This document shows, piece after piece, positions 7,229 to 15,039 of a DNA stretch of 64,000 nt. The notes beneath the pieces were generated by a model. It did not search any database. It saw only the letters and a list, made by a program, of their open reading frames with translations, and was not told the origin of the DNA. The DNA comes from Brachybacterium equifaecis (GTDB lineage Bacteria; Actinomycetota; Actinomycetes; Actinomycetales; Dermabacteraceae): the NCBI RefSeq assembly GCF_023509525.1, contig NZ_JAKNCJ010000001.1:248001-312000 (forward strand), in the 5' to 3' direction. How positions within the stretch are numbered: position 1 is the first letter of the stretch; each line of letters opens with the position of its first letter. The position numbers and the translations under genes were made by a program.

Positions 7229-8506
7229 TCATGACGTTGAGAGCCCCTCCGCCCGTGCGTGCGCATCCCAGAGCGGCGCAGCCGGGACGCGCCGCAGATG
7301 CGGACCGAGTGCGGCGATCGCCAGCGCCAGCACGCAGACGCCAGCGAAGACCAGGAGCGTCGTGCGGGGGCCGACGTGCGCAAGCCCCCATCCCGCCGCC
7401 ATCGGCATCAAGGGCATCAGTCCGAGCGCCACCAGGCCGTTCAGAGACATCACCCTCCCCTGCATCGCCGTCGGCGTGATGTGGAGGAGGAAGCCCTGGA
7501 TCGCCGCATTCGCCGGCGCGAGCCCGATGCCCATGACCGCATACAGGGCGGCATAGCCGATGAGCCCGCTCGCGAACGGGACGGCGGCAGCGGCGGCCGC
7601 CAGGAGACCGAGCGCCACCAGGACGACGGCGCCCGACGGCACCTTCTCCACGATGCGCGGTGCGATCAGAGCGCCGACGAGGATCGAGACGGCGAGCGCG
7701 GTGGCGAGCAGCCCGATGCGGGCGGGCGCCATGCCGACGATCGCGAGCTGCAGGCCGACGGTCAGCAGCACGCCGTTCAGTCCGAAATTCACCAGGGCCC
7801 CCACAGTCAGGAGCTGCAGCCGCATCTGCTGCCCGACCGCCCATCGCAGCGCTTCCCTCAGATCGGCGCGCACCGTCGTCCCCGGAGCGTCGAGCGCGCG
7901 CGGGCGATAGTCGCCGCGCAGCAGGAGCGTGGAGACCAGAGCGGAGAGCTGACCGAGCACGAGCAGGAGCGAGGGTGCGGCGAGGTGCAGCGCCAGCAGT
8001 GCTCCGCCGAGGGGCCCGGCACCGAGCTCGATCGCCGCCCCGCGCCCCTCGTTGATGGCGAACGCTCTCGGGAGCTGCGCCGGCGGCACGATCTGCTTGA
8101 GCATCGCCCCGGACGCGGATCCGAGCACTCCCGCCCGGAAGCGATCGGCGAAGGCGAGCACAGCCAGGAGCGGAACGCTCGCCGCCCCGAGCACGAGGAT
8201 CGCGATCAGGAGCGCCTGCAGGAGTGCGCCGAAGCCCGCGGAGAGCAGGCGCAGACGCTTCCGGTCGACGCGGTCCGCGAGCACGCCGCCCGGGAGCATT
8301 CCGCCGAGCACTCCGAGCCCCTCGACCAGGCCCACGATCCCCACGGCCTCCGCGGATCCCGTGGCGTAGAGCGTCACGAGCGGAAAGGCGAAGGCGGCGA
8401 CCCCTCCCCCGGCTTCGAGGAGGAGGTCGCCGGTCATCCAGGTCATGTATTCGCGATTGCGCCGCAGCGGAAGGGGCTCGCCGGTGTCGGAGGTGCTCGT
8501 GCTCAT
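7229..8506 (-). CDS. MFS transporter, putative multidrug/macrolide exporter type
   Basis: A 425-residue major facilitator with about 12 spans. The loop between spans 2 and 3 reads GGVLADRVDRKRLR, the MFS motif A form (G-x-x-A-D-R-x-x-R-K-x-x-L). A soluble central loop (about residues 195-225) splits two six-span halves. Its general form (a cytoplasmic RNREYMTWM start, then GDLLLEAG) resembles drug or siderophore exporters of the EntS/macrolide-efflux group. It is divergent from an ArsR-type regulator, which is the usual arrangement for a ligand-induced exporter. The ATG is preceded by TAGAGT-N6, so the mRNA is probably leaderless. The substrate is unknown. Confidence 0.85.
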   Translation of the reverse strand: MSTSTSDTGEPLPLRRNREYMTWMTGDLLLEAGGGVAAFAFPLVTLYATGSAEAVGIVGLVEGLGVLGGMLPGGVLADRVDRKRLRLLSAGFGALLQALLIAILVLGAASVPLLAVLAFADRFRAGVLGSASGAMLKQIVPPAQLPRAFAINEGRGAAIELGAGPLGGALLALHLAAPSLLLVLGQLSALVSTLLLRGDYRPRALDAPGTTVRADLREALRWAVGQQMRLQLLTVGALVNFGLNGVLLTVGLQLAIVGMAPARIGLLATALAVSILVGALIAPRIVEKVPSGAVVLVALGLLAAAAAAVPFASGLIGYAALYAVMGIGLAPANAAIQGFLLHITPTAMQGRVMSLNGLVALGLMPLMPMAAGWGLAHVGPRTTLLVFAGVCVLALAIAALGPHLRRVPAAPLWDAHARAEGLSTS

Positions 8507-8512
8507 AGCGGG

Positions 8513-8518
8513 ACTCTA
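8513..8518 (-). promoter_or_regulatory. Candidate leaderless -10 box for the MFS gene
   Basis: TAGAGT on the minus strand stands six bases before the ATG at 8504-8506. The adjacent palindrome at 8532-8543 would lie next to or within the -35 region, well placed for repression. Confidence 0.45.
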
Positions 8519-8531
8519 GTTCCGCACGTCT

Positions 8532-8543
8532 TATTGCGCAATA
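8532..8543. promoter_or_regulatory. 12-bp palindrome TATTGCGCAATA between the divergent MFS and ArsR genes
   Basis: The sequence TATTGCGCAATA is a perfect dyad, and its half ATTGCG recurs as a direct copy at 8547-8552. It sits in an AT-richer island in the 121-bp divergent intergenic region. An operator for the adjacent ArsR-type regulator is the natural inference. Confidence 0.55.
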
Positions 8544-8615
8544 TTCATTGCGTACTGGCTTCGGGGTATCGAGCCGTCCGCGCGCCCCGCGAGCAGCCGG
8601 GCAGGCGCGCATCAC

Positions 8616-8621
8616 TAGACT
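8616..8621 (+). promoter_or_regulatory. Candidate leaderless -10 box for the ArsR-type regulator
   Basis: TAGACT is followed by six bases and the ATG at 8628. No Shine-Dalgarno lies between them. Confidence 0.45.
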
Positions 8622-8627
8622 CGCGAC

Positions 8628-9377
8628 ATGACCATGCCTCCCGCATCGCCTGCGGGCGAGCGCGACCCCGGGCCCGCGCCCGCGGGGGATCCCTCCGACC
8701 CGCCCGCCACCCAGGAGATGCTCCGCGCCATGGCGCATCCCCTGCGGCTGCAGCTCGTGGAGCGCATCGGCCGTCGCGGGACCGCTCGCGCGGCAGATCT
8801 CGCCGCCGAGCTCGGCGTCCCGGCGAACTCGCTGAGCTACCACCTGCGGATGCTCGCGCGCGGCGGAGTGATCGTCGAGGCGCCGGAGGAGGCGCGGGAC
8901 CGGCGCGACCGGGTCTGGCGCCTGCAGCAGACCTCCTTCCTCGCGGGCGCCGAGGGCTCCGGGGCCGAGCCCAGCGGGACCACGGATGACTTCGCCGCAG
9001 CCTCCGCCGCCGCCAGCCTCGCAGCGCTCGAATGGGTGCGCTCGGCCTGGATCTCCGAGACCACCCAGGCTCGCGACGCCGACCACTCCGGGACGCCTCG
9101 CGAGGGCCTCGGGACGATGCACTCCACCTCCCTCCTGCTGACGATGGCGCAGGCCGAGGAGCTCGGCTCGCGCGCTGACGCCCTCCTGCGGGAGTTCGCC
9201 GCGCTGAACCGCGATGAGCAGGGCCGAGACCTCCCGACCGCCCCTTCGTCCGAGGAGCGACTGGTCGAGTTCCGTGCCCTGTTCGCGCTCGTCGGCGGGA
9301 GGGCGCCAGCCACGTCCGACGTGAGGTCGGGCTCACCGGGCGGACCCTCCCAGACCGCTGGGGAGGACCCTTCGTAG
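8628..9377 (+). CDS. ArsR-type winged-helix transcriptional regulator
   Basis: The 249-residue protein has a disordered Pro/Asp-rich N-terminus and then a winged helix at about residues 28-100: [17 protein letters not shown], the recognition region [16 protein letters not shown], and a charged wing ([14 protein letters not shown]). This is the HTH_20/ArsR form that lacks a clear metal site (no CxC or similar cluster). The rest is helical and probably a dimerisation or ligand domain. It is divergent from the MFS exporter and probably represses it through the TATTGCGCAATA site. The 3' end overlaps the -10 box of dapD. Confidence 0.85.
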   Translation: MTMPPASPAGERDPGPAPAGDPSDPPATQEMLRAMAHPLRLQLVERIGRRGTARAADLAAELGVPANSLSYHLRMLARGGVIVEAPEEARDRRDRVWRLQQTSFLAGAEGSGAEPSGTTDDFAAASAAASLAALEWVRSAWISETTQARDADHSGTPREGLGTMHSTSLLLTMAQAEELGSRADALLREFAALNRDEQGRDLPTAPSSEERLVEFRALFALVGGRAPATSDVRSGSPGGPSQTAGEDPS

Positions 9378-9380
9378 AAT
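9375..9380 (+). promoter_or_regulatory. dapD: Candidate leaderless -10 box for dapD
   Basis: TAGAAT is followed by seven bases and the ATG at 9388. It overlaps the stop codon of the regulator upstream (9375-9377). No Shine-Dalgarno is present, so translation probably begins on a leaderless mRNA. Confidence 0.55.
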
Positions 9381-9387
9381 CGGATGC

Positions 9388-10380
9388 ATGACGACGCCTG
9401 CGACCGATCCCGCCGCCACCGAGCAGTCCCCCGCCCCCACGCATGCCTGGGGTGCGGGTCTCGCGACCCTTTCCGCCGATGGCGCGACGCTCGACGTCTG
9501 GTACCCCTCCCCCCAGCTCGACGAGGCGCCCACCGCTCCGGAGGACCACCCCCTGCACGCGCAGCTGAGCGCCGCCGCCCGGGCCGACGAGGTCCGCGGG
9601 ACGCGCCAGGAGGTCGTCGTGCGCGCGATCGAGCTGGCCGCTCCCCCGGCCGATGCGGCCGACGCCTACCTGCGCCTGCACCTGCTCTCCCACCGCCTCG
9701 TCGAGCCCAATGCGCAGAACCTCGACGGTCTCTTCGGCCAGCTCACGAACGTGGTGTGGACCTCCGAGGGCCCCTGCGCCGTGACGGGCTTCGAGGAGAC
9801 GCGCCTGCGCCTCATCGCTGCCGGCCGCACCCCGACCGTCTTCAGCGTCGACAAGTTCCCGCGCATGGTCGACTACGTGATGCCGACGGGCGTGCGCATC
9901 GGCGATGCGGACCGCGTGCGGCTCGGCGCGCACCTCGCCGAGGGCACCACCGTCATGCACGAGGGCTTCGTGAACTTCAACGCCGGCACGCTCGGCACCT
10001 CGATGATCGAGGGCCGCATCTCGCAGGGCGTCATCGTCGAGGACGGCTCCGACATCGGCGGGGGTGCCTCCACCATGGGCACCCTCTCCGGCGGCGGCAC
10101 CCAGCGCGTGCGCATCGGCAAGCGCTCCCTCGTCGGCGCCGAGGCCGGGGTCGGCATCTCGCTCGGAGACGACTGCGTGGTCGAGGCGGGGCTGTACGTC
10201 ACGGCCGGCACGAAGGTCACGGTCGTCGGCACCGAGGATGCGGGCCGCGTCGTCAAGGCGCGCGACCTCTCGGGCGTCAGCAACCTGCTGTTCCGCCGCA
10301 ACTCCGTCACCGGCGCCGTCGAGGTCGTCGCCCGCGAGGGCCAGACGGTCGCGCTGAACGACGCCCTGCACGCGAACTGA
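9388..10380 (+). CDS. dapD: 2,3,4,5-tetrahydropyridine-2,6-dicarboxylate N-succinyltransferase
   Basis: DapD transfers a succinyl group from succinyl-CoA to tetrahydrodipicolinate, the committed step of the succinylase branch to diaminopimelate. The 330-residue length fits the actinobacterial form (about 317-330), which is longer than the enterobacterial one. Residues from about 165 onward form the left-handed beta-helix: hexapeptide-like repeats run through [35 protein letters not shown] and the loop [14 protein letters not shown]. The [15 protein letters not shown] segment is the conserved active-site and CoA region of this group. Other steps of the pathway (dapE at the left edge, dapC at 16.5-17.7 kb) lie nearby. 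Confidence 0.95.
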   Translation: MTTPATDPAATEQSPAPTHAWGAGLATLSADGATLDVWYPSPQLDEAPTAPEDHPLHAQLSAAARADEVRGTRQEVVVRAIELAAPPADAADAYLRLHLLSHRLVEPNAQNLDGLFGQLTNVVWTSEGPCAVTGFEETRLRLIAAGRTPTVFSVDKFPRMVDYVMPTGVRIGDADRVRLGAHLAEGTTVMHEGFVNFNAGTLGTSMIEGRISQGVIVEDGSDIGGGASTMGTLSGGGTQRVRIGKRSLVGAEAGVGISLGDDCVVEAGLYVTAGTKVTVVGTEDAGRVVKARDLSGVSNLLFRRNSVTGAVEVVAREGQTVALNDALHAN

Positions 10381-10397
10381 CGCGCACCGGGATCCCG

Positions 10398-11327
10398 ATG
10401 GCGAACGCTCCCCGCAGCCGCTGGCGGCACCTGCTGGTGCCGCTCGTGCTGCTCGCGGCGATCCTGTTCGTCGCGGGCGGCACCTACGTCGCCCTCACGG
10501 GATTCGACGCGGCGCGCCGCACCGGCGAGTGCACCGCCGCCGGCCTCGGCACCACGCACTCCTACACGACCGAGCGCACGGCGAACGCCGCGCTGATCTC
10601 GGCCGTCGCGGTGGACCGCGGCCTCCCGCCGCGGGCGGCATCGATCGCGCTCGCGACCGCGTACCAGGAGTCGAAGCTGCAGAACATCGACTACGGGGAC
10701 CGCGACTCGGTGGGTCTGTTCCAGCAGCGTCCCTCGCAGGACTGGGGCACGGCGGAGCAGATCATGGACCCGGTCTACGCGAGCAATGCGTTCTACGACG
10801 TGCTGGTCACCCTGGACTACGAGTCCATGGAGGTCAACGACGCCGCCCAGAAGGTGCAGCGCTCCGGCTACCCCGAGGCGTACGCCGACCATGAGACCGA
10901 GGGGCGCATCTTCGCCTCCGCGCTCACCGGGCAGTCCGGCGGGAACCTGGTGTGCGACCTGGAGCCTGCGAGCGGTCCCGTGAACCCGCAGGATCTGCAG
11001 GCAGTGCTCGAGCGCCAGTTCTCCCGGAGCATCGGGGCGGGCACGATCACCAGCTCCCTCAGCGGCACCGGCGCGGCGCTCGGCGACGGCACTGCGCCAG
11101 AGGGAGCCGGAGCGACCGCGCTGGTGATCGACCCCCACGGCGACACCGCGCGCGGCTGGGCGCTCGCGAACTGGGCGGCCGCCCAGGCCGGCGATGGGGG
11201 CGTCGTGCAGGTGCGCTACCAGGGGCAGGCGTGGACCCGCTCCGACTCCGAGCAGACCGCGGGCGCCTGGCCCGAGGCGCCGGGCGGGGATCCGGGCGTG
11301 ATCGTCGTGGTCGTCGCGGGCGGCTGA
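10398..11327 (+). CDS. Membrane-anchored lysozyme/transglycosylase-like protein
   Basis: The 309-residue protein starts with a basic tip and one hydrophobic span (LLVPLVLLAAILFVAGGTYVAL), so it is anchored with the rest outside. The exported part has AATIALATAYQESKLQ-like sequence (residues about 88-103: ASIALATAYQESKLQNIDYG) and DSVGLFQQRPSQDWGT, which look like the catalytic Glu and the GLFQ motif of the lysozyme-like fold (compare ESxGxxQ of transglycosylases). Related proteins are often labelled heavy metal transporter without support. It lies 17 bases after dapD and is probably cotranscribed. A cell-wall role is inference. The C-terminal third is Gly/Ala-rich and unassigned. Confidence 0.65.
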   Translation: MANAPRSRWRHLLVPLVLLAAILFVAGGTYVALTGFDAARRTGECTAAGLGTTHSYTTERTANAALISAVAVDRGLPPRAASIALATAYQESKLQNIDYGDRDSVGLFQQRPSQDWGTAEQIMDPVYASNAFYDVLVTLDYESMEVNDAAQKVQRSGYPEAYADHETEGRIFASALTGQSGGNLVCDLEPASGPVNPQDLQAVLERQFSRSIGAGTITSSLSGTGAALGDGTAPEGAGATALVIDPHGDTARGWALANWAAAQAGDGGVVQVRYQGQAWTRSDSEQTAGAWPEAPGGDPGVIVVVVAGG

Positions 11328-11342
11328 GCCTGCTCGCGCGAC

Positions 11343-11362
11343 GCACCGCACCGCACCGCACC
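11343..11362. repeat. Four tandem copies of GCACC
   Basis: Four perfect copies of the pentamer GCACC lie in the 40-bp gap between the convergent anchored-protein gene and pflA. It is a simple sequence repeat with no evident function. Confidence 0.8.
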
Positions 11363-11367
11363 GCGCG

Positions 11368-12231
11368 TCAGTAGACGGTGAGCCCCCGGGCCCGGAACTG
11401 TTCGCGCACGCGCTCGACCGTCGCGGAATCCGGCGGCGCCACGTCTCGCAGGCGATACTCCATGCCGAGGGTGTCCCACTTGTCCTGGCCCATGTTGTGG
11501 AACGGGAGCACCTCCACACGCTCCACGACCTCGCTCCAGCGCTCCACGATGTCGGCCACTGCCTCGACGTTCTCCACGCTGTCGGTCCAGCCGGGCACCA
11601 CCACGAAGCGGATCCACACCGGCGTGCCGCGGTCCCGCAGGCGGTCGCCGAAGGCGATCGTCGGCCGCAGCGGACGGCCGGTGAGGTTTTTGTAGACGTC
11701 CTCGAGTCCCGCTTTCACGTCGAGCAGCACGAGGTCCACGGAGTCCAGCAGCGTGTCGGTCGCCGCGGCGCCGAGGAAGCCCGAGGTATCGATCGCGGTG
11801 TGCACGCCCATCTCCTTCGCCGCCTCGAGCACGTTCTGGGCGTAGGCGCTCTGCTGGAGGACCTCGCCTCCCGAGAGGGTGATGCCGCCGCCGGAGGCCT
11901 GGAACACCTTGCGGTACCGGCGGATCCGGCTGACGATCTGGGCGAGCGGGACGTCCTGACCGTTGCGCATGGCCATGGTGTCGGGGTTGTGGCAGTACAC
12001 GCAGCGCAGCGGGCAGCCCGCGAAGAAGACCGTCAGGCGGGTGCCGGGGCCGTCGACCGCCGTCACCAACTCCCAGGAGTGGATCGAGGCGAGGGTGCCC
12101 GCGCGCATCGCGTCGAGCCGCTCCCCCCGCTCGACCTCCGCCTCGATGAGCCCGTCGATGCCGCCGCCGAGGCGGCGGTTCGCGACGGGGACGCCGAGCT
12201 GGAGAGGGATCGGCTGGGCGATCGGGGCCAT
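11368..12231 (-). CDS. pflA: Pyruvate formate-lyase activating enzyme (radical SAM)
   Basis: PflA uses S-adenosylmethionine and a [4Fe-4S] cluster to abstract a hydrogen from the glycyl-radical residue of pyruvate formate-lyase. The 287-residue protein carries the radical SAM cluster motif CPLRCVYC (Cys73, Cys77, Cys80; CxxxCxxC) followed by HNPDT, then GGGITLSGGE (SAM-binding) and DTSGF. It has about 43 extra residues before the core compared with the E. coli enzyme. The ATG at 12229-12231 is preceded by AGGAG with a good gap; an upstream in-frame start would be preceded by hairpin sequence. It is the last gene of the pflB-grcA-pflA unit, separated from grcA by two hairpins. Confidence 0.93.
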   Translation of the reverse strand: MAPIAQPIPLQLGVPVANRRLGGGIDGLIEAEVERGERLDAMRAGTLASIHSWELVTAVDGPGTRLTVFFAGCPLRCVYCHNPDTMAMRNGQDVPLAQIVSRIRRYRKVFQASGGGITLSGGEVLQQSAYAQNVLEAAKEMGVHTAIDTSGFLGAAATDTLLDSVDLVLLDVKAGLEDVYKNLTGRPLRPTIAFGDRLRDRGTPVWIRFVVVPGWTDSVENVEAVADIVERWSEVVERVEVLPFHNMGQDKWDTLGMEYRLRDVAPPDSATVERVREQFRARGLTVY

Positions 12232-12251
12232 GGTTCGCTCCTCACGATGGT

Positions 12252-12302
12252 GCAGGGCCGACGGCGGGCGAGCCGATGGCGCCGCTGGCCCGTCGGCCCT
12301 GC
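12252..12302 (-). terminator. Hairpin immediately upstream of pflA (attenuator-like)
   Basis: Arms GCAGGGCCGACGG (12252-12264) and its perfect complement (12290-12302) form a 13-bp stem with a 25-base loop, lying just before the pflA ribosome-binding site. It may limit read-through from grcA or protect the upstream message. Confidence 0.5.
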
Positions 12303-12303
12303 G

Positions 12304-12340
12304 GATCAGCGCTCCCACGCCCCCGTGGTGGTCGCTGATC
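12304..12340 (-). terminator. Nested hairpin after grcA
   Basis: GATCAGCG (12304-12311) pairs with CGCTGATC (12333-12340), and an inner CCACG/CGTGG (12315-12319 and 12324-12328) extends the structure. It follows the grcA stop by 34 bases and probably sets a higher level of pflB-grcA than pflA. Confidence 0.5.
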
Positions 12341-12374
12341 GGGGAGGCGCCCTCACGGGCGCCGGTCTGGGGTG

Positions 12375-12626
12375 TCAGGCGCCCTGGTGGAAGGTGCGCT
12401 CGAGGATGTCCTGCTGCTGCTCACGGGTGAGCTTCACGAAGTTCACCGCGTAGCCGGAGACGCGCACCGTGAGGTTCGGGTAGTTCTCCGGGTTCTCCAT
12501 CGCGTCCACCAGGGTGTCCTTGTTCAGGACGTTGATGTTCGCGTGGTACAGACCGGACTCCATGTTGTTCGCGGCGCGCTGGGACTTCATCTGCGCGAGG
12601 CGCTGGTCGAAGGTCTTCGTGGTCAT
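12375..12626 (-). CDS. grcA: Separate glycyl-radical domain of pyruvate formate-lyase (GrcA-like)
   Basis: This 83-residue protein equals the C-terminal radical domain of pyruvate formate-lyase with a 25-residue N-terminal extension. It contains [19 protein letters not shown] and RVSGYAVNF, in which Gly58 is the residue that carries the radical, and ends [15 protein letters not shown] as full-length enzymes do. In E. coli the similar GrcA (YfiD, 127 residues) is a spare part that repairs damaged PflB; here the neighbouring pflB ends before this domain, so this gene probably supplies an essential half of the enzyme. It has its own AAGGAGAA site and starts 80 bases after the pflB stop. Confidence 0.9.
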   Translation of the reverse strand: MTTKTFDQRLAQMKSQRAANNMESGLYHANINVLNKDTLVDAMENPENYPNLTVRVSGYAVNFVKLTREQQQDILERTFHQGA

Positions 12627-12706
12627 GGCGGTTCTCCTTGGGCAGTGCGGGAATCGGGTGATCGGGAAGGCGGGATGCGAGAAGGCGGGGCGCGGGAGCG
12701 CGCAGG

Positions 12707-14839
12707 TCAGTCCTGCGCGTCCGCCTCGTCCATCACGAAGCCGGAGTCGAGGATGCCGACGAGGTTCTTCACCTGCTCGTCCTTCGTGCGGCCGAGCCCC
12801 TGCGGAGTGATGGTGTTGGTGAGCGAGATGCCGTCGAGGGCGTCGTTGTAGTCGAGCTTCCCGGCCGAGAGCATCGAGGCCACCATGCCGTGGCTGTCCA
12901 TGCCGTTCTCGGGGTTCGCTCCCGGCGCGAAGGGCGTGCCGGCCCGGTGCCCGGAGGGGAAAGATCCGGTCGCCTTGCCGTACACGACGTTCGAGGTGAT
13001 CGTGAGGACCGACTGCGTGGGGATCGCGTCGCGGTACAGCGGGATCTCCTTGATCTTCTCCATCACGGTGTGGACGATCGTCGCGGCGATGTCGTCGGCC
13101 CGGTCGTCATCGTTCCCGTAGACGGGGAAGGTGCCCTCGGTGACGTAGTCGGTGATCAGTCCGGTCGCGTCGCGCACCGGGGTGACCCTCGCGTGCTTGA
13201 TCGCCGAGAGCGAGTCCGCGACGATCGAGAGCCCGGCGATGCCGCAGCCCATCGTGCGGATGATCTCCGAGTCGTGCAGGGCCATCTCGATCGACTCGTA
13301 GGCGTACTTGTCGTGGCTGTAGTGGATGATGTTCAGCGCCTCGACGTAGGTGCCGACCACCCAGTCGAGCATCTCCTCGTACTTCTGCCAGACCTCGTCG
13401 AAGTCCAGCGGCTCATCGCCCTCGATCGGGGTGAACAGCCCCGGCTCGGTGACCTGCTTGCCGCTGACCTCGTCGCGGCCGCCGTTGATGGCGTAGAGCA
13501 GGGCCTTCGCGGCGTTCACGCGCGCGCCGAAGAACTGCATCTGCTTGCCGACCTTCATCGGAGAGACACAGCAGGCGATCGCCGCATCATCGCCCCAGCG
13601 GTCGCGGATCTGCTCGTCGGACTCGTACTGCAGGGAGCTGGTCTCGATGGAGACCGCTGAGCAGAACTCCTTGTAGCCCTCCGGCAGCGCCGGGTCCCAG
13701 AAGATCGTGATGTTCGGCTCCGGGGCGGGGCCGAGGTTGCGCAGGGTCTGCAGGAGGCGGAAGGAGGTCTTGGTGACCTGGCTGCGGCCGTCCTCCGAGA
13801 AGCCCGCGTCCGACCACGTCGCCCAGTACGGATCGCCCGAGAAGATCTGGTCGTAGTCGATGGTCCGCAGGAAGCGGACGATGCGCAGCTTGATCACGAG
13901 CGCATCGATCATCTCCTGCGCGTCGGTCTCGGTGATCAGGCCCGCGCGCAGATCGCGCTCGAAGTACGAGTCGAGGAACGGCGAGAGGCGGCCGATGGAC
14001 ATCGCCGCACCGTCCTGGCTCTTCACCGCCGCGAGGTAGGCCATGTAGGTCCACTGCACGGCCTCCTGCGCATTCGCCGCGGGGCGGCGCAGATCCAGGC
14101 CGTAGATCTCGCCGAGGGTCACGAGCTTCTTGAGCGCGGTGATCTGCTCGGCGTGCTCCTCGCGGTAGCGCGCCCAGTGCTCCGAGAAGGGCTGGCCGAC
14201 GACGGCATCCTTCGCGCGCATCTTGTCGGCGATCAGGCGGTCCGCGCCGTAGAGCGCGAGGCGGCGGTAGTCGCCGATGATGCGCCCGCGGCCGTAGGAG
14301 TCGGGCAGACCGGTGATGATGTGCGAGGAGCGCGCGGCGCGGATCCGCGGGGTGTAGATGTCGAAGACGCCCTGGTTGTGGGTCTTGCGATGCTTCGTGA
14401 AGATCTCCTTCACGCGCTCGCTCGGCTCCTTGCCGGCCTCGCGGATCGCGGTCTCCACCATCCGCCAGCCGCCCGCGGGCATCATCGCGCGCTTCAGCGG
14501 GACGTCGGTCTGCAGGCCGACGATCACGTCGTCGTCCTCGCTGATGTACCCGGCGGGGAACGCGTCGATGTCGGCGGGAGTCTCGGTGTCGACGTCGAAG
14601 ACGCGGCGCTGGCGCTCGACGGAGAGGTAGTCCTGCTGGAGCGTGCTCCACACGCGAAGCGTCTTCTCGGTGGCGCCCGCGAGGAAGGAGGCGTCGCCGT
14701 CGTACGGGGTGTAGTTGTGCTGCACGAAGTCGCGCACGTCGATCCGGTCCTGCCAGGGGCCCGCGGTGAACCCCTCCCACGGATCGCGCGCCATGCCCTG
14801 CGCGGCTGCGGTGTCTGCGGTGTCAGCGGTGGTGGTCAT
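12707..14839 (-). CDS. pflB: Pyruvate formate-lyase (formate C-acetyltransferase), catalytic part lacking the radical domain
   Basis: PflB converts pyruvate and CoA to acetyl-CoA and formate during anaerobic fermentation. The 710-residue protein covers the ten-stranded barrel, with the active-site pair Cys423-Cys424 in IACCVSPM, and closely follows E. coli PflB up to [19 protein letters not shown]. It then stops after [14 protein letters not shown], about 60 residues before the position where E. coli PflB (760 residues) has its RVSGYA glycyl-radical loop. The missing domain is the next gene, grcA. TAGCGT stands six bases before the ATG, so the transcript is probably leaderless. First gene of pflB-grcA-pflA. 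Confidence 0.95.
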   Translation of the reverse strand: MTTTADTADTAAAQGMARDPWEGFTAGPWQDRIDVRDFVQHNYTPYDGDASFLAGATEKTLRVWSTLQQDYLSVERQRRVFDVDTETPADIDAFPAGYISEDDDVIVGLQTDVPLKRAMMPAGGWRMVETAIREAGKEPSERVKEIFTKHRKTHNQGVFDIYTPRIRAARSSHIITGLPDSYGRGRIIGDYRRLALYGADRLIADKMRAKDAVVGQPFSEHWARYREEHAEQITALKKLVTLGEIYGLDLRRPAANAQEAVQWTYMAYLAAVKSQDGAAMSIGRLSPFLDSYFERDLRAGLITETDAQEMIDALVIKLRIVRFLRTIDYDQIFSGDPYWATWSDAGFSEDGRSQVTKTSFRLLQTLRNLGPAPEPNITIFWDPALPEGYKEFCSAVSIETSSLQYESDEQIRDRWGDDAAIACCVSPMKVGKQMQFFGARVNAAKALLYAINGGRDEVSGKQVTEPGLFTPIEGDEPLDFDEVWQKYEEMLDWVVGTYVEALNIIHYSHDKYAYESIEMALHDSEIIRTMGCGIAGLSIVADSLSAIKHARVTPVRDATGLITDYVTEGTFPVYGNDDDRADDIAATIVHTVMEKIKEIPLYRDAIPTQSVLTITSNVVYGKATGSFPSGHRAGTPFAPGANPENGMDSHGMVASMLSAGKLDYNDALDGISLTNTITPQGLGRTKDEQVKNLVGILDSGFVMDEADAQD

Positions 14840-14845
14840 GCCTCC

Positions 14846-14851
14846 ACGCTA
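14846..14851 (-). promoter_or_regulatory. Candidate leaderless -10 box for pflB
   Basis: TAGCGT on the minus strand is followed by six bases (GGAGGC) and the ATG. The GGAGG is only one base from the ATG, too close to act as a normal ribosome-binding site, which favours a leaderless start. No FNR-like dyad was recognised here. Confidence 0.45.
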
Positions 14852-14952
14852 GGCGCGCCGCGAGGCCCGGAAACGGCCGAAGGTCCCGGGCGAAGGGCGG
14901 AGCGGGCGTCAGGCGAGACCGGGCGCCGCAGGCGTCCTCGCGGTTCGGACGC

Positions 14953-14991
14953 ACAGCGGGCGCAGCACCGGTGACGCGCTGCGCCCGCTGT
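14953..14991 (-). terminator. Terminator hairpin after gltA
   Basis: A perfect 14-bp stem (14953-14966 with 14978-14991, arm ACAGCGGGCGCAGC) closes an 11-base loop 49 bases beyond the gltA stop. There is no T-tract. Confidence 0.75.
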
Positions 14992-15039
14992 TCGTCAGGA
15001 CCTGAAGGGACGGCTCAGTGCCGCGGCAGCGGCTGAGGC

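Noticed and set aside
12232-12318. 29-residue N-terminal extension of PflA
   Set aside because: The extension is encoded by the hairpin region and has no ribosome-binding site; the ATG at 12231 has AGGAG.
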